Shown: positions 25,124 to 34,113 of the stretch, piece by piece
Layout: the number at the start of each line of letters is the position of its first letter
Numbering within the stretch: position 1 is the first letter of the stretch
NCBI GenBank assembly: GCA_021847605.1
Contig: JAJZQN010000008.1
Span: forward strand, 60,524 to 124,523
Length of the DNA: 64,000 bases
Reading direction: 5' to 3'
DNA from: Pseudomonadota bacterium
Lineage (GTDB): Bacteria; Pseudomonadota; Alphaproteobacteria; Sphingomonadales; Sphingomonadaceae
Notes under the pieces: model-generated
What the model was told of the DNA's origin: nothing
What the model saw: only the letters and a program-made list of their open reading frames with translations
Database searches by the model: none
Translations under genes and position numbers: made by a program

Positions 25124-27661
25124 TTAAAAGCGTGTATTCACGCGGACATACCAGAAGCCGCCATTATAGCCGAAAGGCGACTGGTCGGGATAACGCGCAC
25201 CATTGGCCTGGCTCTGGGTAAAGTCCCACCAGTTGCCGGCGCGGATGTCCTTGTCGGGATAATTGTCGAAGATATTCTCGCCGCCGACGGCCACGGTCAC
25301 ATGATCGTTGATCGCATAGCGGGCTTCGAGGTCGAACGTGGTTTCCGCGCCGAAGCGGCGTGCGCTGTTATCCGACGCGATCACCGTATAATGATGATAA
25401 TAGATGGCGCGAGCCGTGACCGACAGCGGGCCGCTCGACCAGTTTTCAGACAGGGTACCGCGCAGCTTGGGCAGCTGATCCTCGATATTGCCTCGCTTGC
25501 GGGCATCGACGACGACGGGATCAAAGCTCAGCACCTTGGTATTATTATAATTGCCGGCCAGCGTGGTGTTGAAACGGCCAAGGCCGGTTTCCAGGCGATG
25601 GCTCATCACCATATCGATGCCCTGCGTCCGCGTCTTGAAACCGTTCGCGAAATAATTGAGGCTGCCGACGGTCGCCCAGTTGACCAGCCCCGCGGCACGC
25701 AACGCCTGACGCTGGGCATCGGTCGATATGCTGACGCTGCCCGACAGGCCAAGCCGATCCTTTACCCGGATATTATAATAATCGACCGTTATGGTGAGGT
25801 TATCCGTCGGATCGAGGACCAGACCACCGCTGAGGTTGAAGGATTTTTCGGGTTTCAGCGGACGCGATCCGTAAAGCTGGGCAGCGGCGCTGGAGGCCGG
25901 CAGGGTCACGAATTCGGTCGGGTTGGCGCCGATGAAACCGGTGATGCCCGCACTGGTATAAAGCTGCCCTACGGTCGGTGCGCGGAAGCCGGTGCTGGCG
26001 GTGCCGCGCAGGGCGATGGCGGGCGAAAATTCGTAGCGCGCCGACGCCTTGAAATTGGTGGTGCTGCCAAAGTCGGAATAATGTTCGTATCGGGCGGCAG
26101 CGCCCAAGGTAAGCGCCTTGGTCAGATCGCCCTCAACATCCAGATAGAGCGAATAGCTGCTGCGGGAATCGTTGACGGCGACCGAAGGGCTGAAACCGGG
26201 GAAGCCATTGGTGCTGGCCGCCTGTGTCGCCACCTGACCGTTGCTCAGCCGCTGAACATTATAGATGCCGACTTCATAAGATGCCGGATCGCCAATGCCG
26301 ATCTCATAGGCCTCGTTGCGATGTTCGGCACCGAACGCGATCGTCAGGGGCGAAGCGATGCCGATTTCGAGCGGGTAGGAGAAGTCGGCGTTGAAGTTGG
26401 TTTCCCGCTCTTCCAGCGACCCCATGTAGAAGGAGGTCGGCGAGTCCGGTCCCATCGACAGATTGATGGATTCACCCATGCGATATTCGACGCGGCTCTG
26501 ACCATAACTGGCGCTCAGATCATAGGTCAGGCCGAAATCGAGCGTCCCCTTGACCCCGGCGGTGCCGGAAATGTCTGTGATTTTCGCCTTGAACCGGGGC
26601 GTATACCCATTGGGGTAGATGTCATGGAAGGTGAAGGTGCGGCCATTCGCATCCCATGTGCCGTCGGAAAGCTGATCCAGATAGATGGGGTTATAGACGC
26701 TCGATGCGCTATAGGTCGCGCCGTCCGGACCAACGCCGCCATAGGGCTGGCGATAGTTGAACTGCGCTTCGTTCTTGCTGTGGCCGTAATTGCCAAAGAA
26801 ATACATCTCCGCCTGGTCGCTGAGCGTGATGCCGCCGTTGACGAAGGTGCGGTAGGTTTCCAGCTTGGGATCGCCGAATTTCTGCACCGGATCGTCGACA
26901 GAACCGACCAGTTCGGGATGCGACAGCAGCATGGCGACGACGCCGGGGCGCTGACCGCCGCGGCTGGTCTGGCCCGATTTCACATATTCGCCGCTGATGG
27001 ACAGGAAACCGTCCGGGCCAAGAGGCAGGCCGATATTCCCGGCAATCTGAACATTACTGCCGTCGCCCTTATAATATTGGCCGTAGCGGGTATCGAGCGC
27101 AAAGCCCTCGCGATTTTTCTTGAGCGTGAAGTTCATCACGCCGGCGATCGCGTCGGAGCCATATTGGGCGGCAGCGCCGTCACGCAGCACCTCAACCCGT
27201 TCCAGCGCGATAGTCGGGATTTGCGACAGGTCGACCGCCTGCGATCCGCCCGCAAGCGAGCCGCCGTTAAGCTGCACCAGCGCGGAGCGATGGCGGCGCT
27301 TGCCGTTGACCAGCACCAGAACCTGGTCTGGCGCCAGGCCGCGCAGCGTGGGCGGACGGACGAAACCGGACCCGTCGCTCAAAACGCCGGCAAAGCGCTG
27401 GGTATTGAAGGACGGCACCAGCGTCCGCAGCACAGCGTTCAGATCGGCCGAAGGCTGGGTTTCCAGATCGGCCTGCGTGAAGACGTCGACAGGTGCAGTC
27501 GATTCCTTGACGGAGCGGTCGGTACGGCGCGTGCCGGTAACGATGATGTCGCCGCCGGGAGCAGCGCCATCCTGTGGTACAGCATCCTGAGCCAGAGCGC
27601 CACCGGACATGAACGCGGCGACCAGTCCCGCGATACTCGCGGAACATCGAAATCTATCCAT
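25124..27661 (-). CDS. TonB-dependent outer-membrane receptor
   Basis: An 845-residue receptor. The signal peptide is DRFRCSASIAGLVAAFMSGGALAQ; then GGDIIVTGTRR, a plug with SADLNAVLRTLVPSFNTQ and ERVEVLRDGAAAQYGSDAIAGVMNF, and a long barrel ending in FWYVRVNTRF with a terminal Phe. The start at 27661 has GGGGG upstream; the frame extends to 27733. This is a different subtype from the receptor at 6806 (plug with a STAPVDVFTQADLETQPSADLNAVLR segment). It faces the gamma-glutamyltransferase gene across a 354-base spacer and ends head-on with the second SpdH-like gene, so it may supply their substrate. Confidence 0.93.
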   Translation of the reverse strand: MDRFRCSASIAGLVAAFMSGGALAQDAVPQDGAAPGGDIIVTGTRRTDRSVKESTAPVDVFTQADLETQPSADLNAVLRTLVPSFNTQRFAGVLSDGSGFVRPPTLRGLAPDQVLVLVNGKRRHRSALVQLNGGSLAGGSQAVDLSQIPTIALERVEVLRDGAAAQYGSDAIAGVMNFTLKKNREGFALDTRYGQYYKGDGSNVQIAGNIGLPLGPDGFLSISGEYVKSGQTSRGGQRPGVVAMLLSHPELVGSVDDPVQKFGDPKLETYRTFVNGGITLSDQAEMYFFGNYGHSKNEAQFNYRQPYGGVGPDGATYSASSVYNPIYLDQLSDGTWDANGRTFTFHDIYPNGYTPRFKAKITDISGTAGVKGTLDFGLTYDLSASYGQSRVEYRMGESINLSMGPDSPTSFYMGSLEERETNFNADFSYPLEIGIASPLTIAFGAEHRNEAYEIGIGDPASYEVGIYNVQRLSNGQVATQAASTNGFPGFSPSVAVNDSRSSYSLYLDVEGDLTKALTLGAAARYEHYSDFGSTTNFKASARYEFSPAIALRGTASTGFRAPTVGQLYTSAGITGFIGANPTEFVTLPASSAAAQLYGSRPLKPEKSFNLSGGLVLDPTDNLTITVDYYNIRVKDRLGLSGSVSISTDAQRQALRAAGLVNWATVGSLNYFANGFKTRTQGIDMVMSHRLETGLGRFNTTLAGNYNNTKVLSFDPVVVDARKRGNIEDQLPKLRGTLSENWSSGPLSVTARAIYYHHYTVIASDNSARRFGAETTFDLEARYAINDHVTVAVGGENIFDNYPDKDIRAGNWWDFTQSQANGARYPDQSPFGYNGGFWYVRVNTRF

Positions 27662-28015
27662 TGCTAACCCCCTTGTTTCGCGCACACGCAGCGGACGAAA
27701 GGAGTCATCCGCCGAAAAATATCTCGCCGACATCGCACATATGGTTTCGATTAAGCGGCTAAATTTTCAGACAATTTTATTGCTGATTTGGTCAGCATGA
27801 CGCAATGCAGCGACAGAAGAAGACGCCAAAATACACCGACTGGTGTCCCACTGTCACCGCTACCACTATCCGACAGTTGAAATCGGGCCTCGCTGACGCA
27901 GCAAGAGCCATGCGGTGCCGAAGCCGCACCGCCCGGTGCGAAGAATGTCCGCATGCGCGTGCTTGTATCCACTGTCCCGGCTCGCACACATGGCGAAAGA
28001 CCGGAGGATATGGCA
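27662..28015. promoter_or_regulatory. Divergent spacer, TonB receptor / gamma-glutamyltransferase
   Basis: A 354-base non-coding stretch. It contains a perfect dyad TGCTGA-N5-TCAGCA (27781-27797), and ACACC-N4-GGTGT (27833-27846), both candidate operators. The AT-rich run around 27750-27780 is the likely receptor promoter. GGAGG at 28003-28007 decides the ggt start at 28016. Confidence 0.5.
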
Positions 28016-29776
28016 ATGAGAAAGCGGATGACGGCGATCGCGCTATCCGTCGCGATGAGCGTGCAGGCAAGCGGACAGGCAGCGGAGCCTGCAATCGATC
28101 AGGCGATAACCGGGGTGCGCGCCAGCGGATGGGCCGGCCAGACACGATCGGAAATGCTGGCGCGGCATGGCATGGTGGCGACCAGTCAACCGCTGGCGGC
28201 CGAGGCCGGGCTGGATATATTGAAGCAGGGCGGCAATGCCATCGATGCGGCCATCGCGACGGCGGCCGTACTGAATGTGGTGGAGCCGGGCAGCGCGGGC
28301 ATGGGCGGCGACACATTTGCCATCGTCTGGCTGGCGCGTGAAAAGAAGCTGATCGCGCTCAACGCCAGTGGCAAGGCGCCCGCCGGCGCGACGCTGGCCG
28401 CCTATCGCGCCAAGGGATATAAGAAGATGCCGCTGCATGGCATCCATTCCGCCACCGTGCCGGGCGCGGTGGATGGATGGGACGCCTTGTTAAAGCGCGG
28501 CGGCACAATGGGGTTCGACAGGTTGCTCGCCCCCGCCATCCGCATCGCCGAAGAAGGCTTTCCAATGACGGAGCGCATCCGGCAGGACTGGGAATATGGC
28601 GCCAAGGTGCTGGCCCCCGATCCGCTATCGGTTTCGACCTATCTGGTCGGGGGCAAGCCACCACCGACCTATTCCATCTTTCGCAACCCCGATCTGGGCA
28701 AGGCATTCCGCCTGCTGGCAGCGGGCGGGCGCGACGCCTTTTACAAGGGGCCGATCCGCGATGCGATCGTCAAACGCTCCCACGAACTGGGCGGATTTCT
28801 GGAAGCGAAGGATTTCGAGCAAAGTCAGGTCAGTTGGGACGAGCCGATCTCCACATCCTATCGTGGTTATGACGTCGTCGAAATGCCGCCCGCGACACAG
28901 GGCTTTGCCGCACTGGAAATGCTCAACATCGTGGAGGCCTGCGCACCCAAACTGGGGCTGGATATTGCAGCGTCGGGACCACGGTCGCCCGACTATTGGC
29001 ATCTGATGGTCGAGGCGAAGAAGATCGCCTATGCCGATCTGGAGCGGTTCAACGGCGACCCCCATTTTGTCGACATTCCGGTCGAGCGGCTGATTTCGAA
29101 GGATTATGCCGCTTCGCTCTGCCCCCGCATCGACATGAAGCGCGCTACGCCTGCCGAGCGCACGGAGGAAGCGATTGGCGGAACCGTCTATATCGCGACG
29201 GCCGATGCGGACGGGAATATGGTGTCCTTCATCTACTCGGTTTACGACACGTTCGGATCGGGCATCACGGTGCCGGGCTATGGCTTTGTGCTGGGGGATC
29301 GCGGCGCACTCTTCTCACTGGACGAGAAAAGCCCCAACGTCATCGCGCCGGGCAAGCGGCCTTTTCATACGCTGCTGCCCGGATTCCTGATGAAGGATGG
29401 ACGGCCGGTCGCGGCATTCGGCCTGATGGGTGGTAGCCAGCAGGCGCAGGGCCATGCGCAGGTGATCGCGAACATGCTGGATTTCGGCGCAAATATGCAG
29501 GCGGCGAGCGACGCGGCGCGCTTTTCGCATATGCAGGGGCGCGATCTGCTGACGCTGGAGTCCAGCCTGTCGGGAGAGATCGGTCCGGCGCTGGCGGCAC
29601 GCGGTCACAGGATAGAATATGTCACCGGCGAAGAGATGGGCGGCTATCAGGCGATCCGCTTCATCCCCGAAAAGCCGGGCGACCTGCCCGGCCGCGCGGC
29701 TCCGGGCGGCGGCATCAACGGCACCTATGCCGGCGGGTCTGATCATCGCAAGGATGGCGTGGCAATCGGCTGGTAA
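28016..29776 (+). CDS. ggt: Gamma-glutamyltransferase / gamma-glutamyl hydrolase
   Basis: A 586-residue periplasmic Ntn-hydrolase, made as a precursor that cleaves itself. It has a signal peptide (RKRMTAIALSVAMSVQASGQAAE), the large-subunit start MVATSQPLAAEAGLDILKQGGNAIDAAIATA and the glycine-rich GSAGMGGDTF loop. The expected cleavage/nucleophile threonine is T390 in AIGGTVYIATADADGNMVS, where the usual T-T-H reads T-V-Y. Small-subunit blocks GYGFVLGDRGALFS and the C-terminal GAAPGGGINGTYAGGSDHR-type tail are present. The ATG at 28016 is 8 bases from GGAGG; the ATG at 28010 is too close. It could remove gamma-glutamyl groups from glutathione conjugates or gamma-glutamyl amines feeding the local amine pathway. 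Confidence 0.9.
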   Translation: MRKRMTAIALSVAMSVQASGQAAEPAIDQAITGVRASGWAGQTRSEMLARHGMVATSQPLAAEAGLDILKQGGNAIDAAIATAAVLNVVEPGSAGMGGDTFAIVWLAREKKLIALNASGKAPAGATLAAYRAKGYKKMPLHGIHSATVPGAVDGWDALLKRGGTMGFDRLLAPAIRIAEEGFPMTERIRQDWEYGAKVLAPDPLSVSTYLVGGKPPPTYSIFRNPDLGKAFRLLAAGGRDAFYKGPIRDAIVKRSHELGGFLEAKDFEQSQVSWDEPISTSYRGYDVVEMPPATQGFAALEMLNIVEACAPKLGLDIAASGPRSPDYWHLMVEAKKIAYADLERFNGDPHFVDIPVERLISKDYAASLCPRIDMKRATPAERTEEAIGGTVYIATADADGNMVSFIYSVYDTFGSGITVPGYGFVLGDRGALFSLDEKSPNVIAPGKRPFHTLLPGFLMKDGRPVAAFGLMGGSQQAQGHAQVIANMLDFGANMQAASDAARFSHMQGRDLLTLESSLSGEIGPALAARGHRIEYVTGEEMGGYQAIRFIPEKPGDLPGRAAPGGGINGTYAGGSDHRKDGVAIGW

Positions 29777-29912
29777 GGGCATGACATGGTGTCGGGGAAG
29801 CGCCGCCGTCGCCGGTTTGTCACCATGCGGTGCGCCCTTTATGCTTGAACCCCTGCGTCCAAATGCGCAGTCAGGGGCCATTCCAATCCTTATAAAGACA
29901 ACGGGACAATCC

Positions 29913-30284
29913 ATGGCCTTCGGTCGCACCTTTTCTCTTTTCTCTGCTTTTGCGATGATCCCAACACTGTCGGCACCCGCCATGGCGCAGGATGGCGGCG
30001 CCCTGTTCAAACAGCGCTGCATGATGTGTCACAGCGTCACGCCCGGCGCGAAGCCCGGCATGGGACCAAATCTTGCCAGCGTCGGCGGGCGCGCAGCGGC
30101 CAGCACTGACTTTAAATATTCGCCAGCACTGAAGGCGTCGAAACTGAAATGGGATACGGCCACGCTGGACAAATTCCTGTCCGGTCCGGGCAAGCTGGTT
30201 CCCGGCACGCGCATGGTGATTTCCGTGCCGGATGCAAAACAACGGGCGGCTCTGGTCGCCTATCTCGCCACCCTGAAAAAATAA
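29913..30284 (+). CDS. Class I cytochrome c (cytochrome c2-like)
   Basis: A 123-residue soluble periplasmic cytochrome with a signal peptide (AFGRTFSLFSAFAMIPTLSAPAMAQ). The heme motif is CMMCH (C36, C39, H40), followed by GPNLASVGGRAAASTDFKYSPALKAS and a Met ligand in the PGTRMVISVPD segment. This is the mitochondrial-type shuttle fold, suited to carry electrons from periplasmic dehydrogenases to a terminal oxidase. It lies 136 bases after ggt with a weak binding site, so it may have its own promoter. A T-tailed terminator follows. Confidence 0.88.
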   Translation: MAFGRTFSLFSAFAMIPTLSAPAMAQDGGALFKQRCMMCHSVTPGAKPGMGPNLASVGGRAAASTDFKYSPALKASKLKWDTATLDKFLSGPGKLVPGTRMVISVPDAKQRAALVAYLATLKK

Positions 30285-30373
30285 CAAGGGGGGCGACACG
30301 GGGCCGACCGTCACCACGAACAGGAAGGGGCCAATCGGCCATTCATCGCCCCTTCCCAAATTGCGCTGACCCG

Positions 30374-30413
30374 ATGGGGCGTCCGGCAAGGATCGCCCCA
30401 TTTTCATTTTTTT
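30374..30413 (+). terminator. Rho-independent terminator after cytochrome c
   Basis: ATGGGGCG (30374-30381) pairs with CGCCCCAT (30394-30401), followed by TTTCATTTTTTT. It marks the right edge of the catabolic region. Confidence 0.85.
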
Positions 30414-30423
30414 GACGCCCGAT

Positions 30424-30449
30424 GTAACCTTTGCCGCATTCGCAGCGAA
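30424..30449 (+). promoter_or_regulatory. Candidate SigF-type ECF promoter
   Basis: GTAACC (30424-30429), exactly 16 bases, then CGAA (30446-30449). This matches the pattern known for Caulobacter sigma-F, whose anti-sigma is NrsF. It lies 9 bases before the sigma gene start, so the gene may control itself from a nearly leaderless transcript or start at a later codon. Confidence 0.65.
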
Positions 30450-30458
30450 TAAGGGGTC

Positions 30459-31079
30459 ATGCGTTTCCTATCCTCTTCGAAAGGGAAGTCCCCACCATCC
30501 CGTGCTGACGGCCTGTCGGCGATCGGCCGTGGCGAGGGCGCTGCACCCGCGACGCAGGACATATGGAGCGGACTGATGGCGGCGGCGCAGGATGGCAATG
30601 GCGGCGCCTATCGTCGTCTGCTCGGCGACGTGACGCCATGGCTCGACCGTTATTTCACCCGCCGCCTGCCCATGGCCGATGTCGACGATGCGGTGCAGGA
30701 AACATTGCTGGCCATCCACCGGCGGCGTCACAGCTTTGACCCGTCTCAACCCTTTGGCCCATGGCTGGCCGCCATCGCCCGGCGCAAATGGATCGACCAG
30801 CTACGCCTGATCGAGCGCCGCCCCGACCAGCCCCTGCCCGAGAACGTTTCCGTCGCCGACCATGAAGGCGGCGTCACCGCCATGTCGGTGCTGACCAGCC
30901 TGTTGCGCGAACTGCGCCCGGCCCAGTCGCTGGCGATCGAACTGGTCAAGCTGCGCGGTTTCTCCATCGCGGAAGCATCCCGCGAAACCGGCCAGTCGCC
31001 CTCCGCCGTCAAGGTCAACATCCATCGCGGCCTCGCCCGCATCACTGCCCTTATCGAGAAGAATGACCATGTCGCATGA
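30459..31079 (+). CDS. ECF RNA polymerase sigma factor (SigF-like)
   Basis: A 206-residue sigma-70 family factor with sigma-2 (about 45-100: AYRRLLGDVTPWLDRYFTRRLPMADVDDAVQETLLAIHRRRHSFD, then PFGPWLAAIARRKWIDQLR) and sigma-4 (about 145-200: LRPAQSLAIELVKLRGFSIAEASRETGQSPSAVKVNIHRGLARI). It is paired with an overlapping gene for a DUF1109/NrsF-type membrane anti-sigma. In Caulobacter this pair answers heavy metals and oxidative stress. The first 30 residues are unusual and the promoter lies very close to the start, so the real start could be further in (for example Met near residue 40). Confidence 0.88.
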   Translation: MRFLSSSKGKSPPSRADGLSAIGRGEGAAPATQDIWSGLMAAAQDGNGGAYRRLLGDVTPWLDRYFTRRLPMADVDDAVQETLLAIHRRRHSFDPSQPFGPWLAAIARRKWIDQLRLIERRPDQPLPENVSVADHEGGVTAMSVLTSLLRELRPAQSLAIELVKLRGFSIAEASRETGQSPSAVKVNIHRGLARITALIEKNDHVA

Positions 31080-31710
31080 CTCCCTGATCGATCAGCTTGC
31101 CACCGGGCTGCCACCGGTTCGCCGGTGGAGCATGGCGCGCGAAACCGGCCTTCTGCTGGGCATGGCGGGCGCTGAACTCGCTATTTTCCTGAGCCTTGGC
31201 GTGATGCGTCCAGACATGGGCCATATGATCGCTACCCCCTATATGCTGTGGAAGCTGGGCAGCCTCGCGCTGCTGGCGACGGTTGCGTCCATCATCGCAG
31301 TCCGGTCGCTGTCTCCGCTGGGTTCGGCGCGACGCGGGCTGGCCCTGGCGGGCGGCCTTGCCGCCGTTGTGCTGGCCACCGCTCTGATGATCGATCCGGG
31401 TGCGGCGGGCGGACTGCCCATCGGCCACCGTCTCTCTCCCCTGCATGGTATGGGATGCGCGGTTGCCATCATAGCGCTGTCGCTGCCGATGGTCGGCGCG
31501 ATGGCTTGGTTGATGCGGCGGGGGGCGCCGGTCGATACGAGGCGCAGCGCCATCATATCAGGACTGGCGGCCGGATGCTGGGGCGCGTTCCTGTTCAGCT
31601 TTTGCTGCCCGTCCGATGATCCGCTCTACGTCGCGCTCTGGTACATGATCGGCTGCGCGATCGTCGCCGCCATGGCGCGATGGCTGTTGCCCAAAGGCTA
31701 TCGCCTCTAA
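31069..31710 (+). CDS. NrsF-type (DUF1109) membrane anti-sigma factor
   Basis: A 213-residue protein with about six membrane segments. Cysteines expected of NrsF are present in HGMGCAVAIIA and FSFCCPSDDPLYVALWYMIG; they are thought to sense metals or oxidants and then free the sigma factor. The start codon lies within the end of the sigma gene, so the two are translationally coupled. I prefer the ATG at 31069 because GAGAAG is 7 bases before it; the ATG at 31063 is almost on top of that site. Confidence 0.85.
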   Translation: MSHDSLIDQLATGLPPVRRWSMARETGLLLGMAGAELAIFLSLGVMRPDMGHMIATPYMLWKLGSLALLATVASIIAVRSLSPLGSARRGLALAGGLAAVVLATALMIDPGAAGGLPIGHRLSPLHGMGCAVAIIALSLPMVGAMAWLMRRGAPVDTRRSAIISGLAAGCWGAFLFSFCCPSDDPLYVALWYMIGCAIVAAMARWLLPKGYRL

Positions 31711-31810
31711 CCCCCCCCTCCTCCTTCCCCCCCTGCCACAACCGACGCGCCGCCCCCTTGGCGCGATCGGATCGGTACGCCCTGTCCCCATCCACCCAAG
31801 GATTTGCACC

Positions 31811-32389
31811 ATGACCCAATCGTCCACCATGTCCGCCGCCAATGCCCGCTATCTCACCGGCTATTATGGCATCCGCGCCCTGTTTTCGGCCAGTTGGGTG
31901 GGCCTCGCCCTGATCGCCGGGCGCACGTCATCGCCTTTTGCGATCCTGCTATTGCTGGCCTATCCGGCATGGGATTGCGTCGCGAACCTCTATGACGCGC
32001 GCTATAATGGCGGGCTGCGGCGCAACCCGACGCAGGCGTTCAACGCCCTTGTCAGCGCCATCGTCACGGTTGCGGTCGGGATCGCCGTCATGCGCGATTA
32101 TCATGACGTGCTGCTGGTGATCGGCCTGTGGGCTTTGCTGGCGGGCCTGCTGCAACTGGCGACCGCCGTGCGGCGCTGGCGCGGGGCCAGCGCGCAATGG
32201 CCGATGATCCTGAGCGGCGCGCAATCGATGCTGGCCGGTACGCATTTTCTATCGAAAGCCTTCAACCCCGCCCTGCCCGCGGGCGTGTCCGACATCGCCC
32301 CTTATGCGGCGTTCGGTGCTTTCTATTTCGCGCTATCCACCATCTCACTGGTGATCGCATCGACACGCACGGCCCGACGCCCCGCATAA
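31811..32389 (+). CDS. Integral membrane protein, HdeD/DUF308-like
   Basis: A 192-residue protein with about five or six hydrophobic helices (ALFSASWVGLALIAG, FAILLLLAYPAWDCV, ALVSAIVTVAVGIAVM, VLLVIGLWALLAGLLQLATAV, YAAFGAFYFALSTISLVIA). I do not recognise a precise family. It follows the anti-sigma gene by 100 bases of pyrimidine-rich DNA in the same direction and may belong to the same stress regulon, but no matching promoter was seen before it. It may be a membrane stress protein. Confidence 0.7.
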   Translation: MTQSSTMSAANARYLTGYYGIRALFSASWVGLALIAGRTSSPFAILLLLAYPAWDCVANLYDARYNGGLRRNPTQAFNALVSAIVTVAVGIAVMRDYHDVLLVIGLWALLAGLLQLATAVRRWRGASAQWPMILSGAQSMLAGTHFLSKAFNPALPAGVSDIAPYAAFGAFYFALSTISLVIASTRTARRPA

Positions 32390-32504
32390 GGCGGCAAAGA
32401 GGCGCCACCCATTGGCCGAACTCAGCAGCGGTTGAGAAGCACTCGTTATTCTCCGCTCCGTCATCACCCTATCGTCAGCCCATATTCGGACGAAAGGATG
32501 TAGC

Positions 32505-33857
32505 ATGGCGCAGGCAAACGAACGACAATTGCATCTCGGCGCAATTCTGGAAGGCGTCGGCGCGGAACATGGCAGCTGGCTCGACCCGGACCTGCCGGGC
32601 GACGCCAGCATCGACATCAACTGGTATATCGACAATGCCCGATTGGCCGAGGCGGCGAAGTTCGACCTTATCTTCATCGTCGATTCCCCCTATATCACGC
32701 CGGATACCGCGCCCCATTTCCTCAACCGGCTGGAACCGTTGACCCTCTTGTCGGCGGTGGCGGCATCGACATCGCATATCGGCCTAGTCGGCACGCTCAC
32801 CACATCCTATTGGGAACCCTATAATGTGGCGCGCCAATTCGGGTCGCTCGATCATATCAGCCGGGGCCGTGCGGGATGGAATGTCGTCACCACCGGGCTG
32901 GAGGGCGCCGCCCGCAACTATGGTCGCGAAGAGCATTTCGATCATAAGCTACGCTATGCCCGCGCCCGCGAGTTTGTGGAGGTCGTTCAGGGGCTGTGGG
33001 ACAGTTATGAGGATGACGCCTTTGTCCGCGACCGCGCGACCGGGACGTTCCTCGACAAAAGCAAGCAGCATCGGCTGGATCATAAGGGCGCGCATTTCTC
33101 CGTCGCCGGGCCGCTGGCGCTCAGCCGTTCGCGGCAGGGGCAGCCCGTCATATTCCAGGCCGGTGACAGCGGCGAAGGCCGGGCGCTGGGTGCCGCCATC
33201 GCCGATGGCACCTTTGCAGCGGCACAGGATTTCGAAAGCGGCCGGGCCTATTATGCCGATCTGAAAGCACGGGCCGCCGCGCTGGGCCGCAATCCAGACC
33301 TGATCAAGGTCTTGCCCGGCCTCGTCCCCACCATCGCCGAAACCGACGAAGAGGCACAGGCCATCGCCGCACAGGCGCAGGGCGCGCTCGACATCGGCAA
33401 GCTGCTGACCCAGGTCGGCCGTGCGTTCAACTATCATGACTTTTCCGTCTATGATCTGGACGCCCCCTTCCCCGACCTGTCCGGCGTCACGCTCAACAGT
33501 TACAAGGGGCAGGCCGAACGCATCATTGAGGTGTCGGCGCAGGAAGGGCTGACCCTGCGGCAGGCCGCCTATCGTTTCGGCCAGTGGAAATCGGATTTCG
33601 TGGGATCGCCCGAAACCATCGCCAACGAAATCGAACGCTGGTTCGTCGGCCGCGCCGCCGACGGCTTCAACCTGCGCGTCACGCGCCCCCGCGATTTTGC
33701 CCTGTTCCGTGAACGGGTGGTGCCGATCCTTCAGGAACGCGGCCTGTTTCGGAAGGACTATGAGCATGATACGCTGCGCGGCCATCTGGGCCTGCCGGTG
33801 CCGGAAAACCGCTATGCCAGAGCGCAAACCGAGCCTCAGCCGATCGCGGCGGAATGA
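32505..33857 (+). CDS. LLM-class flavin-dependent monooxygenase (NtaA/SnaA/DszA family)
   Basis: A 450-residue luciferase-like oxygenase using reduced FMN delivered by a separate reductase. Family marks are RQLHLGAILEGVG at the N-terminus, SRGRAGWNVVTTG near 120-135, REHFDHKLRYARAREFVEVVQGLWDSYEDDAF and the PVIFQAGDSGEGRALGAAIADGTFAA block. Members attack nitrilotriacetate, pristinamycin or dibenzothiophene sulfone; many are annotated for alkyl sulfur or amine cleavage. AAAGGA precedes the ATG. No flavin reductase gene is adjacent. It appears to be a single-gene unit. Confidence 0.88.
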   Translation: MAQANERQLHLGAILEGVGAEHGSWLDPDLPGDASIDINWYIDNARLAEAAKFDLIFIVDSPYITPDTAPHFLNRLEPLTLLSAVAASTSHIGLVGTLTTSYWEPYNVARQFGSLDHISRGRAGWNVVTTGLEGAARNYGREEHFDHKLRYARAREFVEVVQGLWDSYEDDAFVRDRATGTFLDKSKQHRLDHKGAHFSVAGPLALSRSRQGQPVIFQAGDSGEGRALGAAIADGTFAAAQDFESGRAYYADLKARAAALGRNPDLIKVLPGLVPTIAETDEEAQAIAAQAQGALDIGKLLTQVGRAFNYHDFSVYDLDAPFPDLSGVTLNSYKGQAERIIEVSAQEGLTLRQAAYRFGQWKSDFVGSPETIANEIERWFVGRAADGFNLRVTRPRDFALFRERVVPILQERGLFRKDYEHDTLRGHLGLPVPENRYARAQTEPQPIAAE

Positions 33858-33891
33858 GATCATATCGACGGAAGGACTGAACGAAGATTTT

Positions 33892-34020
33892 GCTGTCCTA
33901 CGATCGTGGCACCATGAATGATCGATTGGCAGCACCGGGGGCCGCTGCCCGCAACTTTTCCGATAATTTCAACAGGGGAAAAGATAAAAATAGAATCGCC
34001 GGGAAATATGCGAAGCTAAG
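33892..34020 (-). repeat. Intergenic repeat element, copy B
   Basis: Read on the minus strand it begins with the 29-base core (34020 to 33992) and ends with GTAGGACAGC (33901 to 33892). The distance between block starts is 119 bases, exactly as in copy C. A nearby hairpin GCGAAGCT (34010-34017) / AGCTTCGC (34036-34043) overlaps the core. It lies between convergent LLM and pyrC genes. Confidence 0.55.
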
Positions 34021-34113
34021 GCGGCGAATCCTTACAGCTTCGCCGCCCGATGCAACCGCCGGACGGGCGCCCAATGCCCCGTTCCTTTAACCTCCGACGA
34101 CAGCGCCCAGCCT

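Noticed and set aside
25301..27667. 788-codon frame antisense to the second TonB receptor
   Set aside because: No homologous features; mirror frame.
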